Shown in pieces: positions 18,602 through 31,100 of a DNA stretch of 33,425 nt. Both the position numbers and the translations under genes were made by a program. Source of the DNA: Heterobasidion occidentale (taxonomy: Eukaryota; Basidiomycota; Agaricomycetes; Russulales; Bondarzewiaceae); assembly GCA_039111635.1 (NCBI GenBank), contig JBCAQO010000120.1, positions 1 to 33,425 of the forward strand, in the 5' to 3' direction. A model generated the notes under the pieces. That model saw nothing but the letters and a program-made list of their open reading frames with translations. It was not told the origin of the DNA and searched no databases. Each line of letters opens with the position of its first letter. Position 1 is the stretch's first letter.

Positions 18602-21024
18602 TCAGACGAGGCATGGTTTCACTGTGGAAAAACCAGAGTGAGTAATCGCTAAAGGTGAAAGCAGCGCACTTACAATTACAAGCATCTTTCCGATTAGATT
18701 CCACCTGACAGTAATCCAACCTCCCTAAGCTTGAATCCCCCGGAATGGCCTGGCGATCGCCTGATTCTCTCCAGCCTCCCAAGTCCTCTCGCTCCCGCAC
18801 AAAGCATCCAACGGGTGGCGACCAAGCCCCCTTCAATCCAGATGCAGGTGCCCCAATGATAATTCGGCCTTCCGTTTTCTCGTCTGCAGGAGGGAAATAA
18901 TATACCACTCGGGGCCGCACCGTGACAGGCAAGGGCACCGTCTTCTTCGGGACTAATACCTTGGAAATCTCCTCCGGGCCATGAGAGACATTGGGCGAGA
19001 ATAGACGAATGCGATACACCTTGAGTTCATCGGCGCTACGAGTGAAGTACAGCTCATTTTGCGCCCAAGTCAATGTATAGGCAGTTTCGACACCGACAAG
19101 GTTGCTTGAGAGCCTAGATTGACCTTGGTGCGATGAATGAGTGCCGGGGGACTCCTAGAGGAGAAGAGCCAGCTTCATGGTGGGAGGTTGCTTTGCGTTG
19201 CGTCGAGGAACGGGCCCGCGCCGTCCTTCAAGCGAGGCAGTGTGGAGGTATTGACCACACAGGGAAAATAGGCACTTCGCAAAGATAGGTTGGGCTATGT
19301 GATGGCATGAGCGCATATACACAGAAGATGCTAGAAACCACTCACTGTGTAGAGTCGAAGGCACCAAAGTCTTCACGAAATAGGTCTTCGCGACAAAGTC
19401 TGCAAACAGCATGTCGCCACCACTAAGGGGCCAGACTACCAGCGCCTCTGAAGGATGCATCGCTGGGGAAGAGGCATACGCCACGGAGGAGGAAATGTGC
19501 GTGAAATGGAATACCCTCGTCGGCACGGAGCCACTTGTATCAAAGACGTCGAGAGACATCTCCGAGTAGCGCGGCCGACCAGGGCGTACATTGTTACGAC
19601 CGCGCTTGACAAACGGATCGTACTCTTCATCTTCACTAGACGAATCGTCGAAGCCCATGATTCTCGACAGTAGACTGACTGGCGGTTTGGCATAGGAGTC
19701 CGAGTCTGTGTCAGATTCTGTGCCAGGAGAGCAATCGGAATCAGAATCGGAATCCTCCGTTTCCTTGTCCTGGTCTTCTTCTACTTCAGCCTCTTCGCTG
19801 GAGGAGGATGAAGACTCAGAAGAGGTTTCTTGTTCGTTGTCCGATGAAGGGGCCCATGGCACGATGGGATCGTCCTCGAACTGAATATTGTCCGAGTGCT
19901 CAGAGGAGCATTCACTCGAAGACTCGTACGCTTGCTCCTCCTCCTTGTCATCATTATCCTCGCCTGTAGACGAGCTGTGCGAAGACTCGGACTCGGACTC
20001 TCTGTGTTCTTCATCATCGTCCTCATCCTCATCCTCGTCCTCGCTTGCGTCGAGCGTGCGCAGCATCAGTTTCTCCGCCTTGACAAAATCGGGTGCAAAG
20101 CCGTCCATCTTCTCGTCTCGAATTCCGGTTTGGTAAACGTCCTCGTCAGTGATGTTCCGTCTGCTTGCGACCACGACGTGACTGCCCCTATTCGCGAACT
20201 CCTCGACATAGGTTGGATACCCCTCAGTCTGCGTGCTAAGGCCCGGGAGGGGAGTGTATTCTCCCTGATCGTCTATTCTAAATAGCTGCACACCTATCCG
20301 AAGGAGCTGACAGTCGGAGGTCAACGCCGCAGGAGCGGCCCTGCCCACACGCAGGCTTGGATCGTCGAAACGCTGCATGAAGAGAAGCCATTTGGTATCT
20401 TTCTCAACCGTCAAGATGGTCTGCTTCTTCTCCAGAGTTGGCACTTGACTGTTGGTTAGAGACCAGTGTTCGCATACAAATTCGAGGGTACCATCCTCGC
20501 TTCGTGATCTGATCACTCGGATCAACGAACTGCACTCGCGGAATAGCGATGCTACTTACTTGAGTCGCAAGATCTTCAGCGCATCACCCCTTGCATCGAC
20601 TCCTTCGAAGCTAGGTCCCCTACCCGAGGAACCATCCTTATTTGCTTGGAACTTGAATCTTGTGTAGCGGCTTTCAAACCTGCCTGTGTGATCCCGATCG
20701 CTAGCAGGATGGGCAGTCATATCAGAGATCGAGTCAGGTCCTTGAGATATTTCCGTCGACGACTCCTCAACGCCTGCAAGCAAGAATTCATCAATATACT
20801 TGCCAGACCTCGGAGGGGATAACCTACTGGCAGCATCTTGTCCAATGGTAGGGCAGAGGGCGGCAATTGGATCAACGCATGTCTCCATCATCTCGTAGAG
20901 TTTTTTAGGAGAAATGTGCTTGATATCACTCTGCGAGAGATGTCGGATGAAGGAGGAGACGAAAGAGAGACACAATCTGCCTTGTGTCAAGGATGCCTTG
21001 ACCTCTTGAAGTCTAGTCACGATC
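18602..21024 (-). CDS. Fungal conserved protein with acidic Ser/Glu-rich middle, unknown function
   Basis: Exons: 21024-20560, 20508-19346, 19294-18674 and 18621-18602 (introns 51, 51, 52 nt, phase-consistent). The first exon starts at a splice acceptor, so 5' exons lie upstream and were not found. Segments: a helical region with IRHLSQSDIKHISPKKLYE and ETCVDPIAALCPTIGQDAA; a basic linker; VCEHWSLTNSQVPTLEKKQ; TSDCQLLRIGVQLFRID; a long Asp/Glu/Ser tract (about 19690-20045); then beta-rich blocks HPSEALVVWPLSGGDMLFAD, GQYLHTASLE, LTWAQNELYFTRSADELKVYR and PPVGCFVREREDLGGW. The repeating beta blocks suggest a propeller-like C-terminal half, as I recall from large fungal proteins of unknown function. 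A TAG at 19155-19157 interrupts the frame. A second frame across 19085-19170 reads SPPALIHRTKVNLGS and fits the family better, so paired indels are likely. Confidence 0.5.
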
Positions 21025-21837
21025 CTAGGAAAGGCTATGATATTAGGAGACCTATTGTTAGCTTTGATAAGTTCTATGAACCTACTGGAAACCAGGCGAA
21101 TCACATAGCGCTAGGAGGCATCAAATAAAGGAAATGCGCAACCCGTCGAGCCAAGGATCGATCCATTTCCAGCCTTTGGTAAGTCACCGCCTTCCTGTGT
21201 CCTATCTCGTACCACTCACGAGTGAAGGAAGATTCGAACGAATGAGGATCGCTGTCATGTCGGCGCTTTGCGCACAGCCGGGGCGCCTGATGGGATGTTC
21301 AGTATCGCCTTTGTCCACAGTACTGGTTCTGTTCATATGATACCAAGCTCTAGAACGATGCGCGGAAACAGTAGATATGATCGTGGTATGCATGCGTGCA
21401 AAGAGGGGTGCTTTCGGGTTTCGAAATCTTGACAGGATGAGTCCACGGACACAGTCCCACCTTTGGCGATAGCTGGCGATGCAGGGATAGAATGAAATGT
21501 GGAGAAATTCCAGAAGTCTGCAGAAGCGTTCCAAGGATAGCCTGCACTGACGGCGCAGAGCTTGTTGCGGATGTACTCGAAGGAATGATGGACTTTGACA
21601 GAGTGCGCTGCTTCAAAGGCATACACACTTGCATTTTCCGACGATCACGGTCCTCTCCGCATAGCGATGAGACTTGGGAGCGGCGCATAATAAAGAATTC
21701 GAGGTGGATCAGGTTGAGCGCAAATGAAGTATAGGGGAAAAGTAGACGCCCAGACGCGGCTTGAAGATGGATTGTATGGCTGTCGATGTTATAGAACCAA
21801 AAAATCCAGAGAACAATCAAACTGGGAGATGGCAGTG
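21025..21837. other. Upstream region of the acidic-protein gene
   Basis: Missing 5' exons of the minus-strand gene may lie here: 21350-21820 contains overlapping open frames, one with AAHSVKVHHSFEYIRNKL, but no splice chain joins them convincingly to 21024. Block L2 begins at the right edge. No repeat or RNA gene was seen. Confidence 0.35.
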
Positions 21838-23973
21838 AGATGGCACGCTAGACGCTGCCGCTGTGGCCACGACTGAGCGTCGTGAGTGTCATGAGCGGAC
21901 ACTGCCCGGCCCGGCGCTTTCTTCTCGTCATCGCAGCAGATCGCAGCCTATAATCCACAACACATCTGCTCATGTTCATCTTTCCCCAACACGTAGAATG
22001 AGAGTCACAGAGAGAACAGGATATATTGGAGACATTTGGGCCAATGTATGTGAGTAAAAGTTCATAAAATTGTTGTCTCCCATAGATCATGCTCGGAGAC
22101 AAGCCCCGTTCAAACTTTGTAGACGGTCATCGCGCGGACGGATCGATTCGGACGCGGAAGTAGGCACCTTCAGGTTGCAGATGATGGTCTGGGACGCAAT
22201 AATGGGAACGATCGATAAGAATGGGGAGGGTGGGACGAGTAAGTTCTGTAAAACTCACCCTCGTCACTGCTCACCGCCAACTGCACCCTCGTCACCTTCG
22301 AGCATATATCGCACTGTGCTTTTTTCTCTGGTGCTTTCTGAGCGCGTCCTTGCGAGTGTATGCCTTTTTGCAGGCATCGCACCGAAACCTGGCCCCGCCA
22401 TGCGCCTTTGTTTCGCGCAGATGCCGCCACAACTCGTGGATGTGACGGAATTGCACATCGCACTCGTTGCAGCTAGGGCGGGCGGCGCCGTGTGCGGTCT
22501 GTTCGAGACCTTCCCCCGACTCTTGTACCTGTTGAGGTGGCTCCATGGAGCGCCCTCGGCCAGATGCCTTGACAGCCTCTGGGATGATGCGGTCCGCAGA
22601 AGCATCTCTGCGGGCAGTCGTTCTTGATGTCATTGTTGTTTGGTTGAGGGTATAACCCTCGGAACCCCTACGGGCGCGCGATGAGCGCATCATCGCACGC
22701 TCTAGCTCAGCTAGAGTCGGCCGCCATTGCGGTCGAGAGGGTACGAGGATGGCCTCGGCTCCTCCGATCACAGCCCGGCGGGGTGTGGGCATAACCAGCG
22801 GCGCCTTGCTGTGGGCAAGGTGCGCGGGCGGGTCGGGATCTTCGACTGGCGTCCCCATAGCATATACCACGTAGTGCGGGGTTGGGTGGTCAGAAGGCGG
22901 GTAGCATGAACCCACCAGAACCTCCGATGCTATGTTCAGAGTAAGCAAGCAACAGTGCGGTGAGTATGAAGGATTGCTCACCGCGCGAAGCGCTATACGC
23001 CACCTGGATATGTCGATACGACTCGGCTGTCACGCCCTGCGGCTGAGGGCGGGTTAGGTCAACGCGCAGGTCTGCAAATCGAACCATACCTCTGACTCGG
23101 ACTGACGCGAGGCTATTTCCTCGACTGCTGGATGGCTTTTGGCCAAGGCTTGGTTGCCGTAGGGGAAGGCGTCGGCTCGGGCTAGGTGTCTTTGCCACGC
23201 CGAGGGAACAATTCCCTCTAGCTGGAACGTCTCGTACGAGTTCTTGGGGTAAGTCATAGGCTCGTGTCGATGGTCAAGTGGGTAACAGTTGAAATGGGAG
23301 TTTAACTTTCCCAAGTTGCTTTCCCAGCTTTTATGCGAGCCCGTGCAGGGAGTGGCGAACACGACTGCTTCTCGCGCCTTGCCTCACAAACCCAAATTGG
23401 CTTCCCTATCTGTTTCACGATTGGCTGAACGCGTTAGGTGAGTGGCGGAAGCCATGCGTCCTTGCCGATCTTCAATTTTCGTTGTTTAAAGTCAGATACG
23501 GATCAGTTCCCATTGTTCGATCCTCGTGCCTCCCCGTGCGGCGAGCAGAAGCGCGAACACGACAATGGGACGTTGCCATTTTTCAAGTACGTCCTTCCTT
23601 ATCATATTCACATCAGAAGCTAGCCCTCTGAGTACGGCATGGTGATAAGCGACTGATAACCGGTACACCTGACGTCGTGTGTCTTCTGTAGCCTCCATCC
23701 AATGTCTAGAGGCCGCCGTTGACACTCATATTTCTCAGACCTTTTCGCCTCGTTTCCAAACGCGTTGTCTACCGCTCAGGGCACGCATCCTTCAAACCAT
23801 TCTTGGATTGTGCAAATGATTAGCCGGTAGAGAAAATGCAATCCTTTTAGGAATTCGAAGACTTGCCGGCTACGTACCTCTCTCTCACCCAGTCCTTTGT
23901 TCTCGACTAAGCCTCATTTCTTTTGAAGGCCAGAAACCGATTGGTGGTGCCGCTTTTACTCATAAGCAGTCCG
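21838..23973. repeat. Segmental duplication block L, copy 2
   Basis: Collinear with 11263-13577, offset by about 10.5 kb. It starts at GATGGCACGCTAGACGC, includes the whole zinc-finger gene and its 5' flank (CTAGAGGCCGCCGTTGAC shared), and ends at CATAAGCAGTCCGG. The core 22371-22672 is identical to 11841-12142 over 302 bases. Copy 2 lacks the 132-bp exon segment and carries a frameshift in the upstream conserved stretch near 23500 (LLLAARGGTRIEQWE), which is open in copy 1. Confidence 0.85.
22292..23455 (-). CDS. C2H2 zinc-finger protein, copy 2, intact
   Basis: Four exons: 23455-23388 (ATG at 23453-23455), 23327-23090, 23036-22982 and 22929-22292; introns of 60, 53 and 52 nt, all GT-AG. 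The coding length is 999 nt, in frame throughout, giving 332 residues. The N-terminal two thirds are Pro/Ser/Arg-rich with no domain recognised. The C-terminus has two adjacent fingers: CNECDVQFRHIHELWRH-X6-H (one or more residues longer than the usual HX3-5H) and CDACKKAYTRKDALRKHQRKKH (CX2CX12HX4H), ending in a basic tail. This suits a sequence-specific DNA-binding nuclear protein; the target is unknown. The start was chosen because exon 1 and its splice phase are conserved in copy 1. An upstream ATG is possible, but the frame is broken there in this copy. Confidence 0.75.
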
Positions 23974-25560
23974 GTTCTGACTGTTGCTCTGAGATACGGC
24001 ACAAGCAGGGACGGAGTTATAAACTAGCTTTGAAAACTTGCAAAATCTGGACGCACGAGGAAAAACGTACGTGAACCCGAACTCAAGAACTGGTGTGAGT
24101 AATATAGAGCGCGCACATTTCGATCTCGTATTGACGGCTATATAAAGGTGGGAAGGTAGGAGCACTAGATACAGTAGATCCGGAAAGGTCATCGTGGACT
24201 TGCTGAGCGCCGTAATGAAGGAACTCCGAACAGCGAAAGACAGAGAGAAATTGCCGCACGCTGCGCTGCCGATAAGGTGAACAAGGCATATAGCTCGCAA
24301 AGATCTAGCATCTTGATCGATCAGACACACGCAATGCAAGGTATCTTGCATTGCCTAGTTCCATGCGACGCACCGGGAGTCCGACGACGCAGACGGCATA
24401 ACCAGATCGAGAATCCTCAAACAGAAAGGGAGGATTCAAGATGTAGACTGGAAAAGATAGACACGAGGAAGGAATGCAGAATGGGTTCCACGATAGACGT
24501 TTTCTGTAATCAGAAAAAATACGTCCTCCGTATACCGGAGAAACGAGATGGGCTGAGACTCGACGGTATGGAAAGTTTTCTTGAGTTGGGCGTTATAAAG
24601 CCATCTTGCAGCTCAGACTGTCGGCCGAATTGCAACGCAGAAGACTCTGGCGCGAATCGGCCCTGGAAGCGCGATCCAAAACGAGAAGGGTGGACGATCA
24701 CCTTCGCGATTCAGGCCCAGACGAGAGCGGGATCCGCACGGCGGAGGGCGGAGGGATCAGGCAGATCGTCGCAGGTCGGGTCCAGCTGGATGCGGTCGAG
24801 GCCAGTGTTCCGTACAAGCCCATGGCATCACTGAGATTGTCCGAGTGCATGATTACTGGGTATATGCATTCGAAGGACGGAGGAGACTGGTAGAGATACG
24901 AGGAGGGAATCGTCAGCGCACGAGGAGTCAAACGTACAATTTGTGGTTCGGGAGCAGACGGTACCGACGGTGTGGAGAGTCATAAGCAGGGCGATAGTAA
25001 ACCAGATTAGGATATATACATACCGCCGGGCGACGTCGACGAACAGACGCGTTGGAGTCGCGTTAGATATATTTGGGAGTAGGATCGGCGGTCGAGGATC
25101 CGCGCCGATCTAGCTCGCCGACGCGTTGCTTATCAACATCAGGGGGAGGTATGAGCTCCCGGGAGCCGGGGAAGGATGGGAAACGACTGGAGCGGTAGCA
25201 ATGGAGGATGACGCACATAAGGATAACGACGGAGAGGGTCAGAATTGTGCGGACGCAAGGCGTAGGAGACGCGAGGAAGGTAGTTACGGTGATAATGCTG
25301 CCTTGAACAAGATGAAGCGTCACACCATGTACTACACTGTTATCTCTGCATCATTCTCCAGCAATTCCTCTCGAAGCAGCTCGAAGCCTCGAAGCTCCCC
25401 TCTCTAAAGACCGCGTTAACGGCGCTGGCGTGTCGGCCTTGCTATGGTGCATAATTTAGTCTGGGTGACTTGACAGCAAAGCAGGATGGAAGAATGGAGA
25501 TTTCTGTGTTGTTGAGATGAGCCGACGACGCAAGCAAAGAGTGTGAGGAGGAAAACGTCG
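23974..25560. repeat. Dispersed repeat family, copy C
   Basis: Homologous to copy A along most of its length and to B in its first half: CACATTTCGATCTCGTATTG/GACGGCTATATA near 24115-24150, the TATA block with CATCTTGCAGCTCAGACTGTC near 24593-24622, GGGATCCGCACGGCGGAGGG near 24731, GAGCTCCCGGGAGCCGGGGA near 25153 and TTTCTGTGTTGTTGAGATGA near 25501. It follows block L2 directly, giving the same L-then-repeat order as L1 and B. A minus-strand peptide with GSRELIPPPDVDKQRV has a counterpart in copy A (GSRELIYAPGADKQRV), which is the only hint of coding. Confidence 0.75.
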
Positions 25561-28121
25561 AGCAATGGGGCACAGCTCCGGCAAGCTCCGGCAGCGGAAA
25601 TAACTTCAATAGGGTTAGGGTCACTTTCTGTCCCCGTCGACGACGACAACGACGTCCTTGGTCTACAACGTTTCTTTTGCTCACGCGAATCTACTTCTAC
25701 ACCACCTCTAAGTTGGCTGAGTGATATCATACGCCTGTTTGATAAGGCCCGTCGAGGACTTGGCGCAAATTCTCCATCAAAATCATGGCCATGAAAGTCT
25801 TTCACGCGAGTTGAGATCCATCTGGGTGCTATGTTGTTTACCGAGCTAACAGTTCTTAGATACCTTGCCCAGTCCGAGACCTGTCTCAAGGGAGTAGACT
25901 CGAGACAGCGACTACCCTCGACTACCTTGTCTCGAACGCGCATTTCCTCCCTCGATCTCTTCCTACCGACCTCCTGTGCCTGAATCGTATTCTTCAACAC
26001 TCCTCCCACCCCTTTCCAATAACTACAGTGTCATCTGCGGTCCTCACACTGTGCAACACGTGCGACATCCGTGGTCGACAACACCCATTGACTTGGCCCG
26101 GGAGCTTCTTGCGTCGCGTCCAGTTCTGTCACCCTCTCATGACGCGTCTGAACTTCCGTACTCTTTCCTAGAGAAATAGGGTGAGCTCGCACAATCTTTG
26201 AGTGATCAATCATATCGTTTATGCATCGTAGCTTCTTTGTCCAGGGCAGTTCCCGTGCATTGTGTCATTGTGCCCGTACCCCTGCATTTCTCGCTTTCAT
26301 TTTCAATGAACCCTCCGCACCCCCGCGCGCCTTCAGCGGTCTACACGCACACGTCCATGCATCTTTGCTTGTCACCCAAACGATTGCCGCCCGCTCCCGT
26401 CGCTCAGTGGGCTCAGATCTACTCTTTGACCAGACCACCTCGGCCCATCGTGTCGCGGCATTCCTACAGTCCCTTGATGTAGTGGGGCTGATGCAGAATC
26501 TCGGTCTCGACATGTACACTTGATAGGGAGATGTTCCCGCCTACGGATTCCCGGATCTCATCCGATACGACAAGCGGCTCCTCTTCAGACAATGGACGAC
26601 AAAAACGTCCGATGCTGCGACATAGACCTAAAGTACACCAGAACGCACGCAGGGGAGACAAAGTCACCTCTCCCCGCCAACGACTATCTGACGCGCGCTC
26701 GGACTCGACAACGCCTTGTATGCTTGCCCGTCTTTTCCATCACATTTCTCTAGCCGTCTATTACTATACACTCGATCGGCGATATCACAGGATTCAGCAC
26801 ATCAATCGACATTTCCTGCATCGACTTGAGCCCTGACACAACCACAGCGATCACGATCTACAGATTACCACATAGGTCTCAACCCTGTCGAGCTGGCCAA
26901 CGCCCAAATCTTGGCAAGACAATAACCTGTATACATTGACCTGTGCACAGCGGTGTTAAGAACACAAGAAGTCAGAAGGATATCGTACAGGCAGGTTCTT
27001 TCCGGGTCGCTCGAGTCTTGCATAGCTATACGCGCATCGTGTGTCACTATACATGGAAACCCATTCGTCGGTGTTGCGAATATAGATTCGAGGAGAGATC
27101 AGATCGAGGAATAGGCGAAGCTCGAGGATGATTCTGCCGATGGATTTGGTCCGCCGATGAACATGAAGTCGACGCGGATATGTGAAGCCTGGTCACAATG
27201 CATCTTGGGCTCAAACACAGCCGCGACAATTTCCCCTCAGTCTTCGTCGATACACCCATTCGGTGCTACAGCCTACATCGATCGGAACGCACGGCACCCA
27301 ACGGCTGCGTGGCATCCACGAGTCTTCGTGACAAGAAGCATGCATCGCTCCATGTACAGCATTCGATCATCCAAGGACGCTGTTGAGGAGTTAGATATTG
27401 CACTGTCCTTTGCCTCGACTCTCTGCTTCCCGTCTATCGTACGAGGAGCGCCACAATTCTCAGTCTCCAATCCTTGGATCCTAATCTAGGGTCAGCCCGC
27501 ACTCTAGCTATACTTTAGTATCACCTGCTCGTCTGGCATGCGCGTCCTGGCCTTTTGCATTTATCTGTTCTCAGATACCATACCCTCCGCGTTGGGACTA
27601 CGCTGTGGCCAGTGCGGTGGTACCGGGAAACACACAGCCGTTTAATTCAAGAGGACAGCCCTAAACTGTCTATCTCCGTCGCCTTTGATATTGATTCTCT
27701 CACGGAGCTCAGTAATATGTGTAGGTGGGCGTATCGCCCCGGCTTCTCAACGAAACTTCTTTGCTGAAGGTCGAATGTCCCTATTGGACGCAGACGCTCG
27801 AAGGCATGCTCCGAAACGACTGTATGGGCGCTCTTCGCTAAACTGTGAACCTTATGTACGGTATTATTCTTTCCCGTTCCGCGTTCCTGCCAAAGACGTG
27901 GGCGAACACATTTCATATCTAAATGCGGTGTACTTGGGTCTAGGGCAATGCCAGCGTAGGAACCTGCTACGCGGCTCATTCTGGGAGTTGCCTCATGTCT
28001 TCAGGGCGTCTTTCTCTCTACTCGATCCTACATAATTATCGATCGCCCTTCCATTCCTTCACCCGTTTCTTTAACATTCCTCCACTATTCCTACAAACCC
28101 ATCCTCTGCTCATTGACACCT
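25561..28121. other. Long stretch without an assignable gene
   Basis: Several plus-strand frames have protein-like composition but none forms a complete gene. A good acceptor (GCTAACAGTTCTTAG at 25845-25859) is followed by an open frame. 26230-26523 reads HAHVHASLLVTQTIAARSR and ends at a TGA. 26531-26836 is a 101-codon frame from an ATG (Ser-rich start). 27157-27489 is a 110-codon frame from an ATG. Near 27655-27840 a plausible exon pair reads SPKLSISVAFDIDSL then VECPYWTQTLEGML, split by a short intron. No domain is recognised. These may be remnants of one or more decayed plus-strand genes. The minus-strand frame 25416-26009 looks like a shadow. Confidence 0.35.
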
Positions 28122-31100
28122 ATGGACCGTGACACGCAGGCTGATCCAACGAGTGACCATAATGACGTTTCCGCAATTCCTCCCGACCCATCTGAGGTCA
28201 CAGACATTGTGAGCTTGGTTCTTCACCCTTGATGATGTGTGCTCACTTCGCTGACGACAGACAATAACAGATGACCTGGTGCGTGCTGGTATATTGCATA
28301 TGACGTCTCCATCTCGTGAATTTTTGGCAGGAACAGGATCGAGAGTTCCTTGGTCTCGCAAGCGACAGTGATTTTGGCGATCCAGGCGAGATAGAAGAGC
28401 TTGCAGCCTCCATCGTAGAAGAATTCAAGGAGGCAAGTCAGATAGCGTCACTAGAATCCGCTATATATCTTTTTCGTCAATACCTTGTGCTTGAACCTGA
28501 GGAGCATCCTCTCCGCTCGAGCGCCTTGGTCAATCTTGCTCTGGCTTTGGTGGTCAAATTCAGTTGGACGGGGAACGTCGCAGATGTGGACGAGGCCGTG
28601 AACTTGATGGAGTCCAAGGTGAAGGGAACGACACTTGATCAGCAGTCGGCTGGGGTGCAGCTGGAAAACCGGACCGCCGAAGTAGGGGCCTCACATGTAT
28701 GTCAACATATGCCGTCGCTCTACATGATCGTGACCAATGTCATTCTAGGATACACGCGACAACGAGAGATATGTCAGTGTTACAAGTGAGGATGAAGCCT
28801 CCCCAATGACCGACTTTGCCCTGGCCACGCTCACTGAATTCTGTCAGTCTGGTTCAATCTCAAAGATCAATTTTGCCATATCTCTATACCGTCAAGTGAT
28901 TGATACGCGCAAACCCTCAGATCAAAAGCCGTTACCTTCTCTATACAGACTGGCCGGTGCCCTTGTTCTACGATGGTTTCACAGTCGACAAGATGGAGAT
29001 CTTGACGAGGCGGTATCCCTTCTTTAGGACTGCTTACGACGTCTCAATCAACCGCATCTGCGTTACAGACTTTGTGCATGTCTGGTCACGAGGTTTTTCT
29101 TAACAGCGCAGACCGACGTCATCGTCGAAGCGGCTCACCTCCGTCGTCAACTACAAGACTCATATAGTGCAATACTTATGGCACAACAGGGTTTAGAGGC
29201 CGCAACAAACTTCCAGTCCTCAGGGGACGTAGCAGATCTTGATTCTGCTATATCACTTTTGGAGGAAGCTGCCAGTATGACAAGTGACGAGGACTGTCTC
29301 CGCTGTGATGTGCTCACGGCTTTGTCTTCGACGGTGCTCTTGCGGTTTGAGCAGACTGGTCAGGCGTCCGATCTCGATAGTGCCGTGGTACTGCTGCAAG
29401 GAATATTCCAATCTCTATCCACCGATGATCAAGATGTTTTGAACATGATGGAGAGCGTTGGTGACGTGCTATTGGCACGATTCGACCAGACAAATCAAAT
29501 TGCAGACCTCTAAACAGCGATTTCATTTTACCGAGAATCTCTCTTGCTCCGTCCTACCCCACATCCCGATCGTTCGAGTTCCTTGAACAACCTCGGAAAT
29601 GCACTCAAGACGCGATTTGAGCAGACAGGGGAGCTGATGGACCTGGAGGAGGCAATCTCGCTTCACCGAGAATCCCTCGTGCTCCGCCCTACCTCACATT
29701 CCGATCGTTCGAGTTCCTTGAACAGCCTCGGAAATGCACTCAAGTATTTGAGCAGACAGGACAACTGATGGATCTGGAGGAGGCAATCTAGACTTGAGCA
29801 GACAAGACAGCTGATGGACCTAGAGGAGGCAATCTTGCTTCACCGAGAATCCCTCGTGCTCCGCCCTGCCCCATCTCGCTTCACCGAGAATCTCTCGTGC
29901 TCCGTCCTGCCCCAGATCCCCATCGTTCGAGTTCCTTGAACAACCTCGCAAATGCAGTCTTGACACGATTCGAGCAGACAGGACAGCTGATGGACCTCGA
30001 GGAGGCCATCTCGCTTCTTCGAGAGTCTGTCGTGCTCGCTCCTGCCCCACATCCCCAACGTTTGGAATCTTTGAACTGCCTAGCAAATGCAGTCAAGATG
30101 CGATTTATGCAGAAAGGGCAGCTGGTCGACCTCGAGGAGGCCATCGTGCTTGGTAGAGAAGCCCTACATTGGCTTCCTGCATCCCATCCTCGTCGATGTG
30201 CCATTCTATATCGCCTGGCTTCCAACCTCTGCCAAAGAATCACTTCCGATGATTGTTTCACCAATGAGTCACTGGACATGGCGATCGATTCATTTCGTGC
30301 TGCGGTTCAATGCGAAACTGCATCTGTACTTGATCGCTTGACGGCTGCTCGAAGATGGGCCCGACTTGTAGATGAACTGAAGCATACTTCTGCATTAGAA
30401 GCATATCAGGCTGCTATCCGATTCTTTCCTCTTGTCGCTATGCTCACAGCGAGTGTAAAATCTCGCCATCAACTACTTGCCAACAGTGTGGATTCTCATC
30501 TAGTCAACGCTGCTGTCGCTTGTGCTATCCGGATGGGCCGATTTGAACAGGCCGTGGAGCTGCTCGAGGAGGGGAGAGCTGTTATCTGGTCGCAGGCCCT
30601 CAAGCTCCGGACACCCTTTGATGACCTTCAACAAGTCCATCCAGAGCTCGCCAAACAATTGAAAAATATATCCACGGCTCTCGAGAAAGGCTCCTTTCAT
30701 GATGCTCCTAAAAATCGTCAGGATAATGCGCGAGGCGTCATCGAAATGGAGGCTGAAGCGGCGAAATTAGGCCGACTCCACGAGGACTGGTTAGCGACAT
30801 TGGAGCGTGTTCGCGCTCTGGAAGGCTTTGCAGGGTTTCTACTTCCACAGAAGATGGCGTCGTTGAAGAAGGCTGCAGCGCATGGGCCTGTCGTTCTTCT
30901 CACTGTCACCAACTCTTCATGCGATGCATTGATTGTCACATCGAGTGGTGTAGAGCACGTTTCACTTTCCAGCAACTTGATTGGTCAAGATATCGCTACT
31001 CTTGCTGTCTCAGTATATTGCGCCGCCTCACACTCTCGATTGCCGCAGATGATCCAAACTCCCTTCGAATCCCTAGTGCAATCAGCGACAGGCAGCCGGA

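Noticed and set aside
19690..20045. Simple GAG/TCC-type repeat suggesting a microsatellite
   Set aside because: It is the codon-level result of an Asp/Glu/Ser-rich protein segment in an open, spliced frame, so it is better treated as coding low complexity.
25416..26009. 197-codon minus-strand open frame
   Set aside because: It runs partly through repeat C and mixes low-complexity stretches; no domain, and the repeat counterpart in copy A does not keep the frame.
28806..29027. Separate small gene ending at 29027
   Set aside because: Its frame continues in phase with TPR-like sequence on both sides; the stop is a lesion inside the CHAT gene.
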